The notes under the pieces were generated by a model. It was not told the origin of the DNA, did not search any database, and saw nothing but the letters and a program-made list of their open reading frames with translations. Below, piece after piece: positions 43,125 through 53,380 of a DNA stretch of 64,000 nt. How positions within the stretch are numbered: position 1 is the first letter of the stretch; each line of letters begins with the position of its first letter. A program made the translations under genes and the position numbers. Origin of the DNA: Rhizobium etli 8C-3. GTDB taxonomy: Bacteria; Pseudomonadota; Alphaproteobacteria; Rhizobiales; Rhizobiaceae. The DNA is taken from positions 623,001 to 687,000 of the forward strand of contig NZ_CP017241.1 in NCBI RefSeq assembly GCF_001908375.1. The letters run 5' to 3'.

Positions 43125-44756
43125 ATGCCATCAGATCAGGCCAAGGGCGCGCAGGCAGGAAGCCTTCGCGATCGTCTGCGCTTTGCCGGTCTCGATGCCG
43201 CGCAATGCGAGGCGGTGCGCCGTCACCGGCCGATGCTCGAAGCCCGGTTGAAGAGCGGTCTTCGCGACCTGTTCCAGCGCTTCCAAACCTTCCCCGACGC
43301 AGCCTGCAATTTCCAGAATGAGCGTCAGCTCGATCGCCTGCACGATCTTCAGTCCTCGCACTGGGACGTGCTGACTGATGCGCGTTTCGACAGCCTCTAT
43401 GCAGAGCGCGTCAAGGTTCTTTCCGACAGCCAAAGCAAGATGGGGCTCGATCCGCGCTGGCACGTGGCCGGCCATGGCGTCATGCTGGAGCATATCGTTT
43501 CCGGTCTCGCAGGCGAGCTGGCAGGCAAGCCGCTACTGCCGGGCGCCAAGCGGCGCGCGCGAGAAATTTCGCAGATGATGACAGCCATCATCCGTCTCGT
43601 CATGGTCGATGTCGAAATCGCCGTTTCGCTGCGCTTCAATGCACTTCGTGCCTCCCAGCAGCGCGCGCTTGCCGAGCAGCGTGAAGACGACAAGGCGCAG
43701 GTCGCGCGGATTTTGGGTGACGTGGTCGACGGCCTCGCAGCCCGAGACCTGACGGTGCGCGCAGCCACCGGGGGTGACGAAGCCTACGCCGATATCGCCG
43801 GTGCACTCAATGCGGCGCTCGACAATCTTCAGGCCGAATTTGCCTCAATCAGCGAGCGCACGGCAAAGGCCGAACTCTCCACCCGTTCGCTCGCGGCTGC
43901 CTCGCAGGGCTCTTCGGAAGATGCTGCCGGTCATTCACAACAACTCATGACATCGGCAGCAGCGCTCGAAGCAATCGCCGGAAGCGTCCGCAACGGCGCA
44001 TCGGAAAGCCGCGCTGCGGAAAAGGCCGCGGCCTGCACGCGCGCGGCGGCAGAAGAGAGCGGTCTGGTCGTCGGCCAGGCCATCAGTGCGATGGCGGATA
44101 TCGAGCAGTCCGCTGAAAAGATCGGTCAGATCATTGGCGCAATCGACGAGATCGCCTTCCAGACGAACCTTTTGGCGCTGAACGCGGGTATCGAGGCGGC
44201 GCGTGCCGGCGAATCCGGTCGCGGCTTTGCGGTCGTGGCGCAGGAGGTGCGGGCGCTTGCGCAACGTTCTGCCGAAGCCGCCAGCGAAATCAAGAGCCTT
44301 GTCACGACGACCAAGGCACAGGTCGATGCCGGGGTTCAGATGGTCGGCCGCACTCAGGATTCCATCGGCAACATCGTGCGGCAGGTAACCGGCATCAATG
44401 CGGCAATTTCGACGATTGCAAGCCAGACGGGTGAACACGCCGCAAGCCTCGACACGGTGACAGCTGGCGTCAAGGCGCTTGGCAGGCAGGTTGCCGACAG
44501 CGCGGCATCGGCCCACCGCGCAGCCGAAGGCGCTGATCATCTGCACGCGGTGATCCTCGAACTGGGGCAGACAATACGCTCCTTCCGCATCGCCCGGGAA
44601 AACGCCCGCATCGACGCCGCGCCGCTTGCCGCTTCGCGCCAACGCAATATCGGAACCGCGGCCCGTCCCTCCACGCTGGACGAGCAATGCGACGAGGAGG
44701 ATTTCGGGTTCTCCCGTCCGGCTGCGAGTTTCGGAGGCGGCCGGAATGTCTACTAA
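43125..44756 (+). CDS. icpA: Soluble methyl-accepting chemotaxis protein with globin-like sensor (IcpA-like)
   Basis: This protein of about 543 residues has no membrane segment. Residues about 10-175 form a globin-coupled sensor ([18 protein letters not shown]...VMLEHIV). A signalling domain follows with the hairpin tip [24 protein letters not shown]. In haem-binding relatives a His occupies the place of Q103 (motif HxRIGL), so canonical haem binding looks lost. It starts the che operon, as icpA does in Sinorhizobium. A TTG at 43113 is an alternative start. Confidence 0.9.
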   Translation: MPSDQAKGAQAGSLRDRLRFAGLDAAQCEAVRRHRPMLEARLKSGLRDLFQRFQTFPDAACNFQNERQLDRLHDLQSSHWDVLTDARFDSLYAERVKVLSDSQSKMGLDPRWHVAGHGVMLEHIVSGLAGELAGKPLLPGAKRRAREISQMMTAIIRLVMVDVEIAVSLRFNALRASQQRALAEQREDDKAQVARILGDVVDGLAARDLTVRAATGGDEAYADIAGALNAALDNLQAEFASISERTAKAELSTRSLAAASQGSSEDAAGHSQQLMTSAAALEAIAGSVRNGASESRAAEKAAACTRAAAEESGLVVGQAISAMADIEQSAEKIGQIIGAIDEIAFQTNLLALNAGIEAARAGESGRGFAVVAQEVRALAQRSAEAASEIKSLVTTTKAQVDAGVQMVGRTQDSIGNIVRQVTGINAAISTIASQTGEHAASLDTVTAGVKALGRQVADSAASAHRAAEGADHLHAVILELGQTIRSFRIARENARIDAAPLAASRQRNIGTAARPSTLDEQCDEEDFGFSRPAASFGGGRNVY

Positions 44757-44819
44757 CCTATGGGATTATGACCGCGCCTTACTCTTGCAGGCACGGGACA
44801 AGGGGACAAGGAAAAGCTG

Positions 44820-45116
44820 ATGGCAGCAAAGAAGAGTGGGAAGACGCTGAATTTGGCAGCGGTGCTTGACCTCAACGAGGCTTCGGCCTTGCGCGACAAG
44901 CTTGTCTCAGCGCGTGGCAGCGATCTTTCGATCGATGCGTCCGCCGTTGAGCGCCTCGGCGGCCTGTGCGCTCAGGTTCTGATGGCTGCGGCGAAGACCT
45001 GGAACGAGGACAAACATTCGTTCACCTTCACGAAAGCGTCCGACGCATTTCACAAAACCATGCAGCTGGTTGGCGTCGACATCGACCACCTGCTTGCCAA
45101 GGAGATCCGGCAATGA
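44820..45116 (+). CDS. cheS: CheS-like STAS domain protein
   Basis: This 98-residue STAS/anti-sigma-antagonist-like protein reads LNLAAVLDLNEASALRDKLVSARG and IDASAVERLGGLCAQVLMAAAKTW. In Sinorhizobium meliloti the gene at this place encodes CheS, which binds CheA and speeds dephosphorylation of CheY1. Unlike true antagonists it has Ala-Ser-Ala in place of a regulatory Ser loop. It overlaps cheY1 by ATGA. Confidence 0.88.
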   Translation: MAAKKSGKTLNLAAVLDLNEASALRDKLVSARGSDLSIDASAVERLGGLCAQVLMAAAKTWNEDKHSFTFTKASDAFHKTMQLVGVDIDHLLAKEIRQ

Positions 45117-45478
45117 AGAAAAAAGTGCTTACCGTGGACGATTCACGGACCATCCGAAACATGCTTCTCGTGACGCTCAACAATGCGGGCTTCGAGACGA
45201 TCCAGGCCGAAGACGGCGTTGAAGGCCTTGAAGTCCTGGAAGAATCCAACCCGGACGTCATCGTGACCGATATCAACATGCCGCGCCTCGACGGCTTCGG
45301 CTTCATCGAAGGAGTTCGGCGCAACGAGAAGTATCGGGCGATCCCGATCCTGGTGCTGACGACCGAAAGCGACGCTGAAAAGAAGAACCGCGCCCGCCAG
45401 GCCGGCGCCACTGGCTGGATCGTCAAGCCGTTCGACCCTGCCAAGCTGATCGATGCCATTGAGCGCGTAACCGCTTAA
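45113..45478 (+). CDS. cheY1: Chemotaxis response regulator CheY1
   Basis: This 121-residue CheY has acceptor D53 in VIVTDINMPRLDGFGF, Thr in LVLTTESDAEKK and Lys in WIVKPFDP. In rhizobia the two CheY proteins differ in job: CheY2 acts at the motor and CheY1 is mainly a phosphate sink. The position after cheS and before cheA identifies it as CheY1. The start ATG overlaps the cheS stop. Confidence 0.95.
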   Translation: MKKKVLTVDDSRTIRNMLLVTLNNAGFETIQAEDGVEGLEVLEESNPDVIVTDINMPRLDGFGFIEGVRRNEKYRAIPILVLTTESDAEKKNRARQAGATGWIVKPFDPAKLIDAIERVTA

Positions 45479-45495
45479 ACCCAGGATTCTCTCCT

Positions 45496-47778
45496 ATGGA
45501 TATGAACGAAATCAAAGAGATCTTTTTCCAGGAATGCGAGGAACAGCTCGCCGAACTGGAAGCCGGTCTCATGAAAATGAATGATGGCGATCGCGATCCG
45601 GAAACCGTCAACGCGGTGTTCCGTGCCGTCCATTCGATCAAGGGCGGAGCCGGCGCCTTCGGTCTGGACGATCTCGTCGCCTTCGCCCATGTGTTCGAGA
45701 CCACACTTGATTGCGTTCGTTCCAACAGGCTTGAGCCGTCACAGGATGTCCTGAAGGTCATGCTGAAGTCGGCTGACGTGCTTGCCGACCTCACCAACGC
45801 CGCCCGCGACGGCGGCAGCGTCGACGAGGGCCGCAGCCGGGGTCTGGTGAAGGAACTGGAAGCGCTGGCGAACGGAGAGCTGCCATCTCCTTCCACAGCC
45901 GCTGAAGTGCCGGCGCCGAAACCTGCCGCAAAGGTGGCGCCTGCCCTCGCGGCTGCGGCGCCGGCCCCTAAGGCAACCGATGACAGCGGCTTCCAGCCGA
46001 TACCCTTCTCCTTCGACGATTTCGGCGACGAGGAAGAGGTCGGTTCCGGTATTCCCGTCTATGAAATTGCCTTCAAGCCACGCTCCGACCTCTATTCGAA
46101 GGGCAACGACGCCACGCTTCTGCTGCGCGATCTCTCCCGCCTGGGCGAGATGAGCAGCTACTGCAACATGGACGATCTGCCGGGCCTCGACGATCTCGAT
46201 GCCGAGGCTGCCTATTTCAGCTGGAATATCACGCTGAAGACGGACAAGGGAGAGGATGCCATCCACGCGGTTTTCGAGTTCGCCGAATGGGATTGCGATC
46301 TGAGCGTTAAGGAGGTCGGGGCCGAACCTTCTGTGTCGCCCAACGACGAACTGCCGATGATCCCCGTTCCCTTCGACCTTTCGATCCTGGATGAGGGTGC
46401 TGCCGAGGCACCGACGGAGCCGAATTCGGATGCTGCAGCTGCCGTTGCCGCCGCCGAGACGGTCTCAAACGTCACCCAGATGGCAGCCGCCGCAGCTCGT
46501 GTCGAAAAGAAGGAAGCTGCTGCTACGGCTGCCGCAAGCGCTGCCGCCGCTGCCCAGAATAATGCCGCAGCCGGCCAGACGATCCGTGTCGATCTTGATC
46601 GCGTCGACCGCCTGATCAATCTCGTCGGCGAGCTTGTCATCAACCAGGCGATGCTCTCCCAGAGTGTCATCGAGAACGACACGACCGGCACCTCGTCCAT
46701 CAACATGGGTCTCGAAGAGCTGCAACAGCTCACCCGCGAGATCCAGGATTCGGTCATGGCGATCCGCGCGCAGCCGGTTAAGCCGGTCTTCCAGCGTATG
46801 TCGCGCATCGTTCGCGAAATCGCCGACATGACCGGCAAGACCATTCGTCTGATCACCGAAGGTGAAAACACCGAAGTCGACAAGACGGTCATCGACAAGC
46901 TGGCCGAACCACTGACGCACATGATCCGCAATGCGGTCGACCATGGCATCGAAACGCCGGAGAAGCGTGCGGCAGCCGGCAAGAATACCGAAGGCACGGT
47001 TCGTCTGACGGCAAAGCACCGTTCGGGCCGCATCCTGATCGAGCTCGCCGACGACGGCGCCGGCATCAATCGCGAGAAGGTTCGCCAGAAGGCAATCGAC
47101 AACGACCTGATCCCCGCCGACGCCAACCTTTCGGACGAGGAAATCGACAACCTGATCTTCCTGCCCGGCTTCTCGACGGCCGACAAGATCTCCGACATTT
47201 CGGGGCGCGGCGTCGGCATGGACGTCGTCAAGCGCTCGATCCAGGCCCTTGGCGGCCGCATCAACATCACCTCGCGTCCGGGCCATGGCTCGGTCTTCAC
47301 GATGAGCCTGCCGCTGACGCTTGCCGTCCTCGACGGCATGGTGGTCACGGTCGCCGGCCAGACGCTTGTGGTACCGCTGACCGCCATTGTCGAGACACTG
47401 CAGCCGGAAGCTGCTGCCATCCATTCATTCGGGGCCAACCACCGCCTGATCTCGATCCGCAACAGCTTCTGCCCGCTGGTCGATGTCGGCCGCATCCTGA
47501 ACTTCCGCGCAACGCAGGCAAACCCGGTCGAAGGCGTCGCACTGCTCGTCGAATCGGAAGGCGGCGGTCAGCGCGCCCTTATGGTCGATGCGATCCAGGG
47601 CCAGCGTCAGGTCGTCATCAAGAGCCTTGAGGCGAACTATACGCATGTACCGGGCATCGCTGCGGCAACGATCCTCGGCGACGGGCGCGTGGCGCTCATC
47701 CTCGATGTCGATGCCGTGGTCGGCGCTTCGCGCGGCCAGGCACTGAAACCCGAAATGTCGTTGGCAGCAGCTGGATAG
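45496..47778 (+). CDS. cheA: Chemotaxis histidine kinase CheA
   Basis: This 760-residue CheA has the P1 phosphorylation His at H46 (FRAVHSIKGGAGAFG). A Pro/Ala-rich linker and a CheY-binding P2 region (about 155-270) follow, then an Ala-rich linker, dimerisation P3, the ATP-binding P4 (DHGIETPEKRAAAGK, DDGAGI, GRGVGMDVV) and the CheW-like P5. It autophosphorylates when transducers are unoccupied and passes phosphate to CheY1, CheY2 and CheB. The Ala-rich linker is long but usual for rhizobia. Confidence 0.97.
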   Translation: MDMNEIKEIFFQECEEQLAELEAGLMKMNDGDRDPETVNAVFRAVHSIKGGAGAFGLDDLVAFAHVFETTLDCVRSNRLEPSQDVLKVMLKSADVLADLTNAARDGGSVDEGRSRGLVKELEALANGELPSPSTAAEVPAPKPAAKVAPALAAAAPAPKATDDSGFQPIPFSFDDFGDEEEVGSGIPVYEIAFKPRSDLYSKGNDATLLLRDLSRLGEMSSYCNMDDLPGLDDLDAEAAYFSWNITLKTDKGEDAIHAVFEFAEWDCDLSVKEVGAEPSVSPNDELPMIPVPFDLSILDEGAAEAPTEPNSDAAAAVAAAETVSNVTQMAAAAARVEKKEAAATAAASAAAAAQNNAAAGQTIRVDLDRVDRLINLVGELVINQAMLSQSVIENDTTGTSSINMGLEELQQLTREIQDSVMAIRAQPVKPVFQRMSRIVREIADMTGKTIRLITEGENTEVDKTVIDKLAEPLTHMIRNAVDHGIETPEKRAAAGKNTEGTVRLTAKHRSGRILIELADDGAGINREKVRQKAIDNDLIPADANLSDEEIDNLIFLPGFSTADKISDISGRGVGMDVVKRSIQALGGRINITSRPGHGSVFTMSLPLTLAVLDGMVVTVAGQTLVVPLTAIVETLQPEAAAIHSFGANHRLISIRNSFCPLVDVGRILNFRATQANPVEGVALLVESEGGGQRALMVDAIQGQRQVVIKSLEANYTHVPGIAAATILGDGRVALILDVDAVVGASRGQALKPEMSLAAAG

Positions 47779-47781
47779 GTC

Positions 47782-48249
47782 ATGTCGCATACCGTGAAAA
47801 ATCTGAGCCAGGGGGATCGCGAGCTTATCGCGTTCCGCATCGGCGACCAGGAATTTTGCGTCAACATCATGTCGGTTCGCGAAATCCGCGGCTGGACGCC
47901 GGCAACGGCGATGCCGCATTCGCCGGCTGACATGAAGGGCATCATCAACCTGCGCGGCGCGGTGCTGCCGATCATCGATCTTTCGGCACGGCTCGGAATG
48001 AAGCCCGCCGAGCCGTCGGTACGTCACGTCATCATCGTCGCGCAGGTCCGGCGGAAGGTCGTCGGCCTGCTCGTCGACGCAGTCTCGGACATCCTCACCG
48101 TCACCGATGACAATATTCAACCGACTCCGGAAATTACTTCCGACACAGAGCGCCAGTTTGCCCGCGGCATTCTTGCGATCGAAAAGCGGATGATCTGCCT
48201 CGTCGAACTGGAAGCACTGTTTCCCGATACCGAAAGCGAAGCTGCATGA
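47782..48249 (+). CDS. cheW: Chemotaxis coupling protein CheW
   Basis: This 155-residue CheW is of SH3-like double barrel type: [59 protein letters not shown]. It links transducers to CheA. It lies 3 nt after cheA and overlaps cheR by 4 nt. The location inside the operon separates this genome from Agrobacterium, where cheW lies elsewhere. Confidence 0.96.
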   Translation: MSHTVKNLSQGDRELIAFRIGDQEFCVNIMSVREIRGWTPATAMPHSPADMKGIINLRGAVLPIIDLSARLGMKPAEPSVRHVIIVAQVRRKVVGLLVDAVSDILTVTDDNIQPTPEITSDTERQFARGILAIEKRMICLVELEALFPDTESEAA

Positions 48250-49157
48250 ATGCGTCGAGTGCAAAAGATCTCAGGCAGGGGAACCCGGAAGAGGTCCTGG
48301 CGAGCGGCGAATATCCGCTGACGCGCCGTGACCTCATGGAAATCGCCGCGATGATCTACTCGGATGCTGGGATTTTCCTGAACGAGACCAAGGCTTCGCT
48401 GGTCTATTCGCGTCTTTCCAAGCATATCCGCAATCTCGGCCTTTCAGGTTTTCGCGAATACTGCTCGCTGGTTTCTTCGCCTTCGGGCGCTGCGCCGCGC
48501 CGCGAAATGCTTTCGCATCTGACGACCAACTTCACGCGCTTCTTCCGCGAGAACCATCACTTCGAGCACCTGCGGGACCACGTGCTGCCGGAGCTTCTCA
48601 GTCGCGCCAAGACGGGCGGGCGAGTCCGTATCTGGTCGGCGGCATCTTCCGACGGGCAGGAGCCCTATTCGATTGCGCTGACGGTGCTTTCGATGATGCC
48701 CAATGTCGCCGACTACGATTTCAAGATTCTTGCGACCGACATCGACCCGAAGATACTGAATCTCGCTCGGGCCGGCTGTTACGACGAGACGGCTCTCGAA
48801 ACCGTATCGCCGGCCATGCGCAAGCAGTGGTTCACGGAAGTCAACATGGATGGGCGCCGCAAATTCCAGGTCGATGACCGCCTCAAGCGCCTGATCACCT
48901 ACAACGAGCTGAACCTGATGGCGCAGTGGCCCTTCAAGGGCAAGTTCGACGTCATCTTCTGCCGCAACGTCGTGATCTACTTCGACGAACCGACGCAGAT
49001 GAAGATCTGGTCGCGCTTTGCCGAACTGCTGCCGGAAGGCGGACATCTTTACATCGGCCATTCTGAGCGCGTTTCCGGCGAAGCAAAGCACGTCTTCGAC
49101 AATATCGGCGTTACCACCTATCGCCACACCACGAACGGATTGGGGAGAAAGGGATGA
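48246..49157 (+). CDS. cheR: Chemotaxis methyltransferase CheR
   Basis: This 303-residue methyltransferase has an N-terminal helical CheR domain ([24 protein letters not shown]) and a SAM-binding domain with [23 protein letters not shown] and [18 protein letters not shown]. It methylates Glu residues of transducers. There is no fused TPR or CheB. Start and stop overlap cheW and cheB by ATGA. Confidence 0.96.
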   Translation: MNASSAKDLRQGNPEEVLASGEYPLTRRDLMEIAAMIYSDAGIFLNETKASLVYSRLSKHIRNLGLSGFREYCSLVSSPSGAAPRREMLSHLTTNFTRFFRENHHFEHLRDHVLPELLSRAKTGGRVRIWSAASSDGQEPYSIALTVLSMMPNVADYDFKILATDIDPKILNLARAGCYDETALETVSPAMRKQWFTEVNMDGRRKFQVDDRLKRLITYNELNLMAQWPFKGKFDVIFCRNVVIYFDEPTQMKIWSRFAELLPEGGHLYIGHSERVSGEAKHVFDNIGVTTYRHTTNGLGRKG

Positions 49158-50197
49158 GCGCACCGGCAAGAGTTCTCGTCGTTGACGACTCTCCCACGAT
49201 GCGTGGGCTGATCAGCGCCGTCCTGAGTTCCGATCCGGACGTCAATGTCATCGGCCAGGCGGGCGATGCGCTGGAAGCGCGCGAAGCGATCAAGAAGCTC
49301 AATCCCGATGTCGTCACGCTCGACATCGAGATGCCGAACATGAACGGTTTGGAATTTCTCGAGAAGATCATGCGGCTTCGCCCCATGCCGGTCATCATGG
49401 TCTCCACCATGACCCACCGCGGCGCCGAGGCCACGCTCGCCGCGCTCGAGATCGGGGCCTTCGATTGCGTCGGAAAGCCTGCCCCAGGCGAGCCGCGTCC
49501 ATTCGGCGATCTGGCCGAGAAGGTCAAGGCTGCCGCGCGCACGCAGCGCCAGTTCGTGCAGCCGCCAGCTGTTCCGGTTCCGCCGGTATCGGTCGCCGAT
49601 TTCCGGGTCGGCCGCAAGATCGTTGCGATCGGTTCGTCGACCGGCGGCGTCGAAGCGCTGATCGCGGTGCTGCAGAAGTTCCCGGCCAACTGCCCGCCGA
49701 CGGTCATCACCCAGCATATGCCGCCGGCCTTCACGAAAAGCTTTGCCGACCGCCTCAATCGTCTCTGTGCTCCGGTCGTTGAAGAAGCGAAGGATGGCGC
49801 ACGTTTAGAGATTGGTAAGATTTATCTGGCACCAGGCGGAGAGCGTCATTTACAGGTCGCGAATGCGTCCGCACCCTGTTGCCGTCTCGTCGAGCGCGAT
49901 CCGGTAAACGGCCACCGTCCCTCCGTCGACGTTCTCTTCGATTCCGTTGCCGAACTTGCCGGACGCAATGCGGTCGGCGTGATCCTGACAGGCATGGGCC
50001 GCGATGGTGCGGCTGGCCTCTTGAAGATGCGCCATGCCGGCGCACGCACTCTCGGACAGAACGAAAAGACTTGCGTCGTCTATGGGATGCCGCGAGTGGC
50101 CTATGAACTCGGTGCCGTTGAGCAGCAGCTGCCACTGAATGCCATCGGCGAAGAAATACTGAAAATGACAGCCGCCCGAAAGGAAGGAACAGAATAA
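49154..50197 (+). CDS. cheB: Chemotaxis methylesterase CheB
   Basis: This 347-residue protein joins a receiver (acceptor Asp in [13 protein letters not shown]) to a methylesterase with catalytic Ser in [10 protein letters not shown], His in [10 protein letters not shown] and Asp in [11 protein letters not shown]. Phosphorylation by CheA activates removal of methyl groups from transducers. It overlaps cheR by 4 nt and cheY2 by one base. Confidence 0.97.
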   Translation: MSAPARVLVVDDSPTMRGLISAVLSSDPDVNVIGQAGDALEAREAIKKLNPDVVTLDIEMPNMNGLEFLEKIMRLRPMPVIMVSTMTHRGAEATLAALEIGAFDCVGKPAPGEPRPFGDLAEKVKAAARTQRQFVQPPAVPVPPVSVADFRVGRKIVAIGSSTGGVEALIAVLQKFPANCPPTVITQHMPPAFTKSFADRLNRLCAPVVEEAKDGARLEIGKIYLAPGGERHLQVANASAPCCRLVERDPVNGHRPSVDVLFDSVAELAGRNAVGVILTGMGRDGAAGLLKMRHAGARTLGQNEKTCVVYGMPRVAYELGAVEQQLPLNAIGEEILKMTAARKEGTE

Positions 50198-50586
50198 TGT
50201 CGATTGCGGAGAAAATCAAAGTTCTGATCGTCGACGATCAGGTCACGAGCCGGTTGTTGCTCAGCGATGCGCTGACCCAGCTCGGCTTCAAGCAGATCAC
50301 GGCTGCCGGCGACGGCGAGCAGGGCATGAAGATCATGGCCCAACAGCCGCATCATCTGGTGATCTCGGACTTCAACATGCCGAAGATGGATGGTCTCGGT
50401 CTGTTGCAGGCCGTACGCACCAATCCTGCAACCAAGAAGGCTGCCTTCATCATCCTGACTGCTCAGGGAGATCGTGCTCTCGTGCAGAAGGCCGCCCAGC
50501 TCGGCGCCAACAACGTGCTTGCCAAGCCCTTCACCATCGAAAAGATGAAGGCGGCGATCGAAGCCGTGTTCGGAGCGCTGAAATGA
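50197..50586 (+). CDS. cheY2: Chemotaxis response regulator CheY2
   Basis: This 129-residue CheY has acceptor D58 in [13 protein letters not shown], Thr in FIILTAQGD and Lys in [12 protein letters not shown]. From its place after cheB it corresponds to CheY2, the form that acts at the motor in rhizobia (speed control). It overlaps cheD by 4 nt. Confidence 0.95.
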   Translation: MSIAEKIKVLIVDDQVTSRLLLSDALTQLGFKQITAAGDGEQGMKIMAQQPHHLVISDFNMPKMDGLGLLQAVRTNPATKKAAFIILTAQGDRALVQKAAQLGANNVLAKPFTIEKMKAAIEAVFGALK

Positions 50587-51137
50587 ACGTCGAGGCGGCA
50601 GCCCGCCGCGTTCATATCATTCAAGGCGAATGGAAGGTCCTGAATGATCCGACCGCGGTTTTGACGACCATTCTTGGTTCGTGTGTGGCTGCCTGTCTGC
50701 GCGATCCCGTGGCAGGTGTCGGTGGTATGAACCACTTTCTGCTCCCAGGCACGGGCAACACGGCGATGAGTGGCGGGGACGCGACGCGCTATGGCGTTCA
50801 CCTGATGGAATTGCTGATCAACGGCCTTCTGAAGCAGGGCGCGCGCCGCGACCGCCTGGAAGCCAAGATTTTCGGCGGGGCAAAGACGATCTCGACGTTC
50901 TCCAATGTCGGCGAACAGAACGCTGCCTTCGCCATGCAGTTCCTGAAGGATGAAGGTATCCCGGTCGTCAGTTCCAGTACCGGCGGCGAACACGGCCGCA
51001 AGCTGGAATACTGGCCGGTTTCGGGCCGCGCGCGCCAGTACCCGCTGACCGGCGCTGAAACGCAGAAGACGGTGGCTCTCGAACAGCGACCTGTCGCCCC
51101 CCAAAAGCCGGTCGAAACAAGTATCGAGTTTTTCTGA
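50583..51137 (+). CDS. cheD: Chemoreceptor glutamine deamidase CheD
   Basis: This 184-residue CheD has the catalytic Cys C34 (LGSCVAACL) and His H51 ([10 protein letters not shown]). It deamidates Gln residues in transducers and can bind CheY. A C-terminal tail beyond the usual 160 residues is of unknown use. The start overlaps cheY2. Confidence 0.95.
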   Translation: MNVEAAARRVHIIQGEWKVLNDPTAVLTTILGSCVAACLRDPVAGVGGMNHFLLPGTGNTAMSGGDATRYGVHLMELLINGLLKQGARRDRLEAKIFGGAKTISTFSNVGEQNAAFAMQFLKDEGIPVVSSSTGGEHGRKLEYWPVSGRARQYPLTGAETQKTVALEQRPVAPQKPVETSIEFF

Positions 51138-51153
51138 TGACGAGGGTTTTTCT

Positions 51154-51543
51154 ATGACTTTCAGTGGAACGATAGAGGTGCCTTCGCCGGTCGAAGCGCT
51201 TCCGGACATCCTCATGCGTATCGTTTCCGAACTGCACGATGTCGCCTATCTCATCGAGCGCATCGAGCCGCAGCTTCTCGAAATCGGTGGCGCCGATGTC
51301 CTGCACTCGCCCGACAGCATGAAGATCATGCAGGGCATCGATCTTGCCGTCCAGAAAACCCGCGGTCTTGCTGAATTCATTGACACGATCACCGGCGAAA
51401 TTCCGCAGAGCTGGGCTGTCGACGTCGCGACCGCGCTCAGCCTGGTCAAGCTTGCCGAAATGCAAAAAGCGCTCGGCGGTGCCACACGCCACGGCCATTC
51501 CCAACCGCTCAGCAAGGCTGCCGGCGACTTCGATTTCTTCTGA
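51154..51543 (+). CDS. cheT: CheT (CheZ-like chemotaxis protein of rhizobia)
   Basis: This 129-residue helical protein stands in the place of cheT (formerly orf10) of Sinorhizobium and Rhizobium che operons. It reads MQGIDLAVQKTRGLAEFID, in which D63 and Q67 form a DxxxQ pair set like the phosphatase motif of CheZ. The C-terminus ends GDFDFF, an acidic/aromatic tail like the CheY-binding tail of CheZ. I infer a CheZ relative; whether it is an active phosphatase is not shown. Confidence 0.85.
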   Translation: MTFSGTIEVPSPVEALPDILMRIVSELHDVAYLIERIEPQLLEIGGADVLHSPDSMKIMQGIDLAVQKTRGLAEFIDTITGEIPQSWAVDVATALSLVKLAEMQKALGGATRHGHSQPLSKAAGDFDFF

Positions 51544-51578
51544 CTTGAAAGCTCCCGAACTGCCCTGACGAAACGCTC

Positions 51579-51597
51579 GCACAAGTTTCGCCGTCTA
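51579..51597 (+). promoter_or_regulatory. Candidate flagellar promoter element before fliF
   Basis: GCACAAG-N7-GTCTA, a weaker match to ACGCAAG-N7-CCCTA found before motA and flgB. It ends 56 nt before the fliF start. Confidence 0.4.
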
Positions 51598-51652
51598 TCA
51601 ACAAATGAGGCAATAAGCCTGTTTTGTCTTTGACGGATCGTGCGAGAACAGA

Positions 51653-53344
51653 ATGAATCTGTTAAATCAATTAGTTCAACTCATTAAGAACTTGGGTTCG
51701 CTCGGGCGGACACGCTTGTTGGCGCTCGCTGGCGTTGGCGTTTTTTCAATTGCAATTATCTTGGCTGCTGCCTTTTTCGTTAACAAGCCGGCGCAGGAAA
51801 CGCTCTATGTCGGCCTTGATACTCCTGACCTCAACCAGATCAGCATGGCCCTTGCGGAAGCCAATATCGGCTTCCAGGTCGGTTCGGACGGCTCAAGCAT
51901 TACCGTGCCTGCCGGCATGACGGGCAAGGCCCGCCTGCTGCTTGCCGAGCGCGGCCTGCCCAACAGCGCGAATGCAGGCTACGAACTCTTCGACAATGTC
52001 GGCTCACTCGGCCTCACCTCCTTCATGCAGGAAGTCACACGCGTGCGGGCGCTCGAAGGCGAAATTGGCCGCACCATCCAGTCCATCTCGGGCATCACCG
52101 CCGCTCGCGTCCACATCGTCATGCCGGAAGTGGGAAACTTCCGTAAGGCGGAACAGAAGCCGACAGCCTCCGTCATGATCCGGGCGAGCGCTGCGGCAGG
52201 CCGAAGTGCCGCCACCTCGATCCGCCACCTCGTCGCCTCGGCCGTGCCTGGGCTTGATGTCGATGACGTGACGATTCTTGATTCCGCCGGCCAGTTGCTC
52301 GCATCTGGCGACGAGGCAAGCAACAGTTCGCTGAACCGCTCGCTCAACATCGTCCAGAACGTCCAGCAGGAAGTCGAATCGAATATCGACAAGGCCCTGG
52401 CTCCCTTCCTCGGCATGGACAATTTCCGCTCCAGCGTGACTGCCGATCTCAACACGGATGCGCAGCAGATTCAGGAAACCGTCTACGATCCGGAATCAAA
52501 GGTGGAGCGCTCCGTGCGCACGACGAAGGAAGCCTCGCAGTCGCAGCAGAAGCAGTCCGATAACGCAACGACCGTCGAGCAGAATGTTCCGCAGGCCGCA
52601 CCCGAGCAAGGTGGCAGCAATAGTCCGGAATCGCAGGACAAGTCGGACAAGAAGGAAGAGCAGACCAACTACGAGATCAACAGCAAGACGACGGCCACGA
52701 CGCGCAACAGCTACGAGATCGAGAAGCTCTCGATCGCCGTTGTCGTCAACAAGGGTCGTATCGCCCAGATGGTTGGCGAACCTGTCGATCAGGCCAAGAT
52801 CGATGCTTATCTAGCCGAGATGCAGAAGATCGTTTCTTCAGCGGCCGGTATCAGTGCGGATCGCGGCGACGTCGTCACCGTGACGGCGATGGACTTCCTC
52901 GAGAACCAGCTTCTCGAAGATGCCGCCGGCGGCGTTCGCGTCATCGATATGCTCAGCCGCAACCTGGCCGGCATCATCAACTCGCTGGCCTTCCTGGGCG
53001 TCGCCTTCGTGGTGGTCTGGATGGGCGTGCGGCCTCTGGTGCGCAGCATCAGCAGCAGCGGTGCGGGAACCATCGGCGACACGTCTTCAGAAAGTGTCGG
53101 CCTGGAACTGCCTGACTTCGCTCCGGCCGGCGGAGCGGCTGGCGGAGGCGCGCTCATGGACGGGTTCGGCTCGGACTTCGGCTTCGACAGCACCGAAGAC
53201 CTGCTCAGCCTGGGCGACGACGACGGAAACTTCAACCGCCGCGTCAAGGAGGGCCCGGAGCGGAAGCTCGCGCGAATGGTCGAGATCAACGAGGAACGCG
53301 CGGCAAAAATCCTCAGGAAATGGGCAGTGGACAACGCCGCGTGA
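51653..53344 (+). CDS. fliF: Flagellar MS-ring protein FliF
   Basis: This 563-residue FliF has two membrane helices (about 22-44 and 440-462) around a large periplasmic part with the LYVGLDTPDLNQISMALAEANIGF ring-building motif. The C-terminal cytoplasmic tail ends VEINEERAAKILRKWAVDNAA, the FliG-binding segment. It forms the membrane base of the flagellar motor. It follows the che operon after 109 nt with its own candidate promoter. A stem-loop terminates it. Confidence 0.96.
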   Translation: MNLLNQLVQLIKNLGSLGRTRLLALAGVGVFSIAIILAAAFFVNKPAQETLYVGLDTPDLNQISMALAEANIGFQVGSDGSSITVPAGMTGKARLLLAERGLPNSANAGYELFDNVGSLGLTSFMQEVTRVRALEGEIGRTIQSISGITAARVHIVMPEVGNFRKAEQKPTASVMIRASAAAGRSAATSIRHLVASAVPGLDVDDVTILDSAGQLLASGDEASNSSLNRSLNIVQNVQQEVESNIDKALAPFLGMDNFRSSVTADLNTDAQQIQETVYDPESKVERSVRTTKEASQSQQKQSDNATTVEQNVPQAAPEQGGSNSPESQDKSDKKEEQTNYEINSKTTATTRNSYEIEKLSIAVVVNKGRIAQMVGEPVDQAKIDAYLAEMQKIVSSAAGISADRGDVVTVTAMDFLENQLLEDAAGGVRVIDMLSRNLAGIINSLAFLGVAFVVVWMGVRPLVRSISSSGAGTIGDTSSESVGLELPDFAPAGGAAGGGALMDGFGSDFGFDSTEDLLSLGDDDGNFNRRVKEGPERKLARMVEINEERAAKILRKWAVDNAA

Positions 53345-53350
53345 ACGAAA

Positions 53351-53380
53351 GGCCGGGAGACCGGCCATTCTTGACCTTTT
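53351..53380 (+). terminator. Terminator after fliF
   Basis: GGCCGG-GAGA-CCGGCC perfect 6-bp stem, 6 nt after the fliF stop, with a T-rich tail ending ACCTTTT. Confidence 0.75.

Noticed and set aside
46212..47495. 427-codon minus-strand open frame opposite cheA
   Set aside because: Antisense of CheA catalytic regions; Ser/Arg-rich product without domains.
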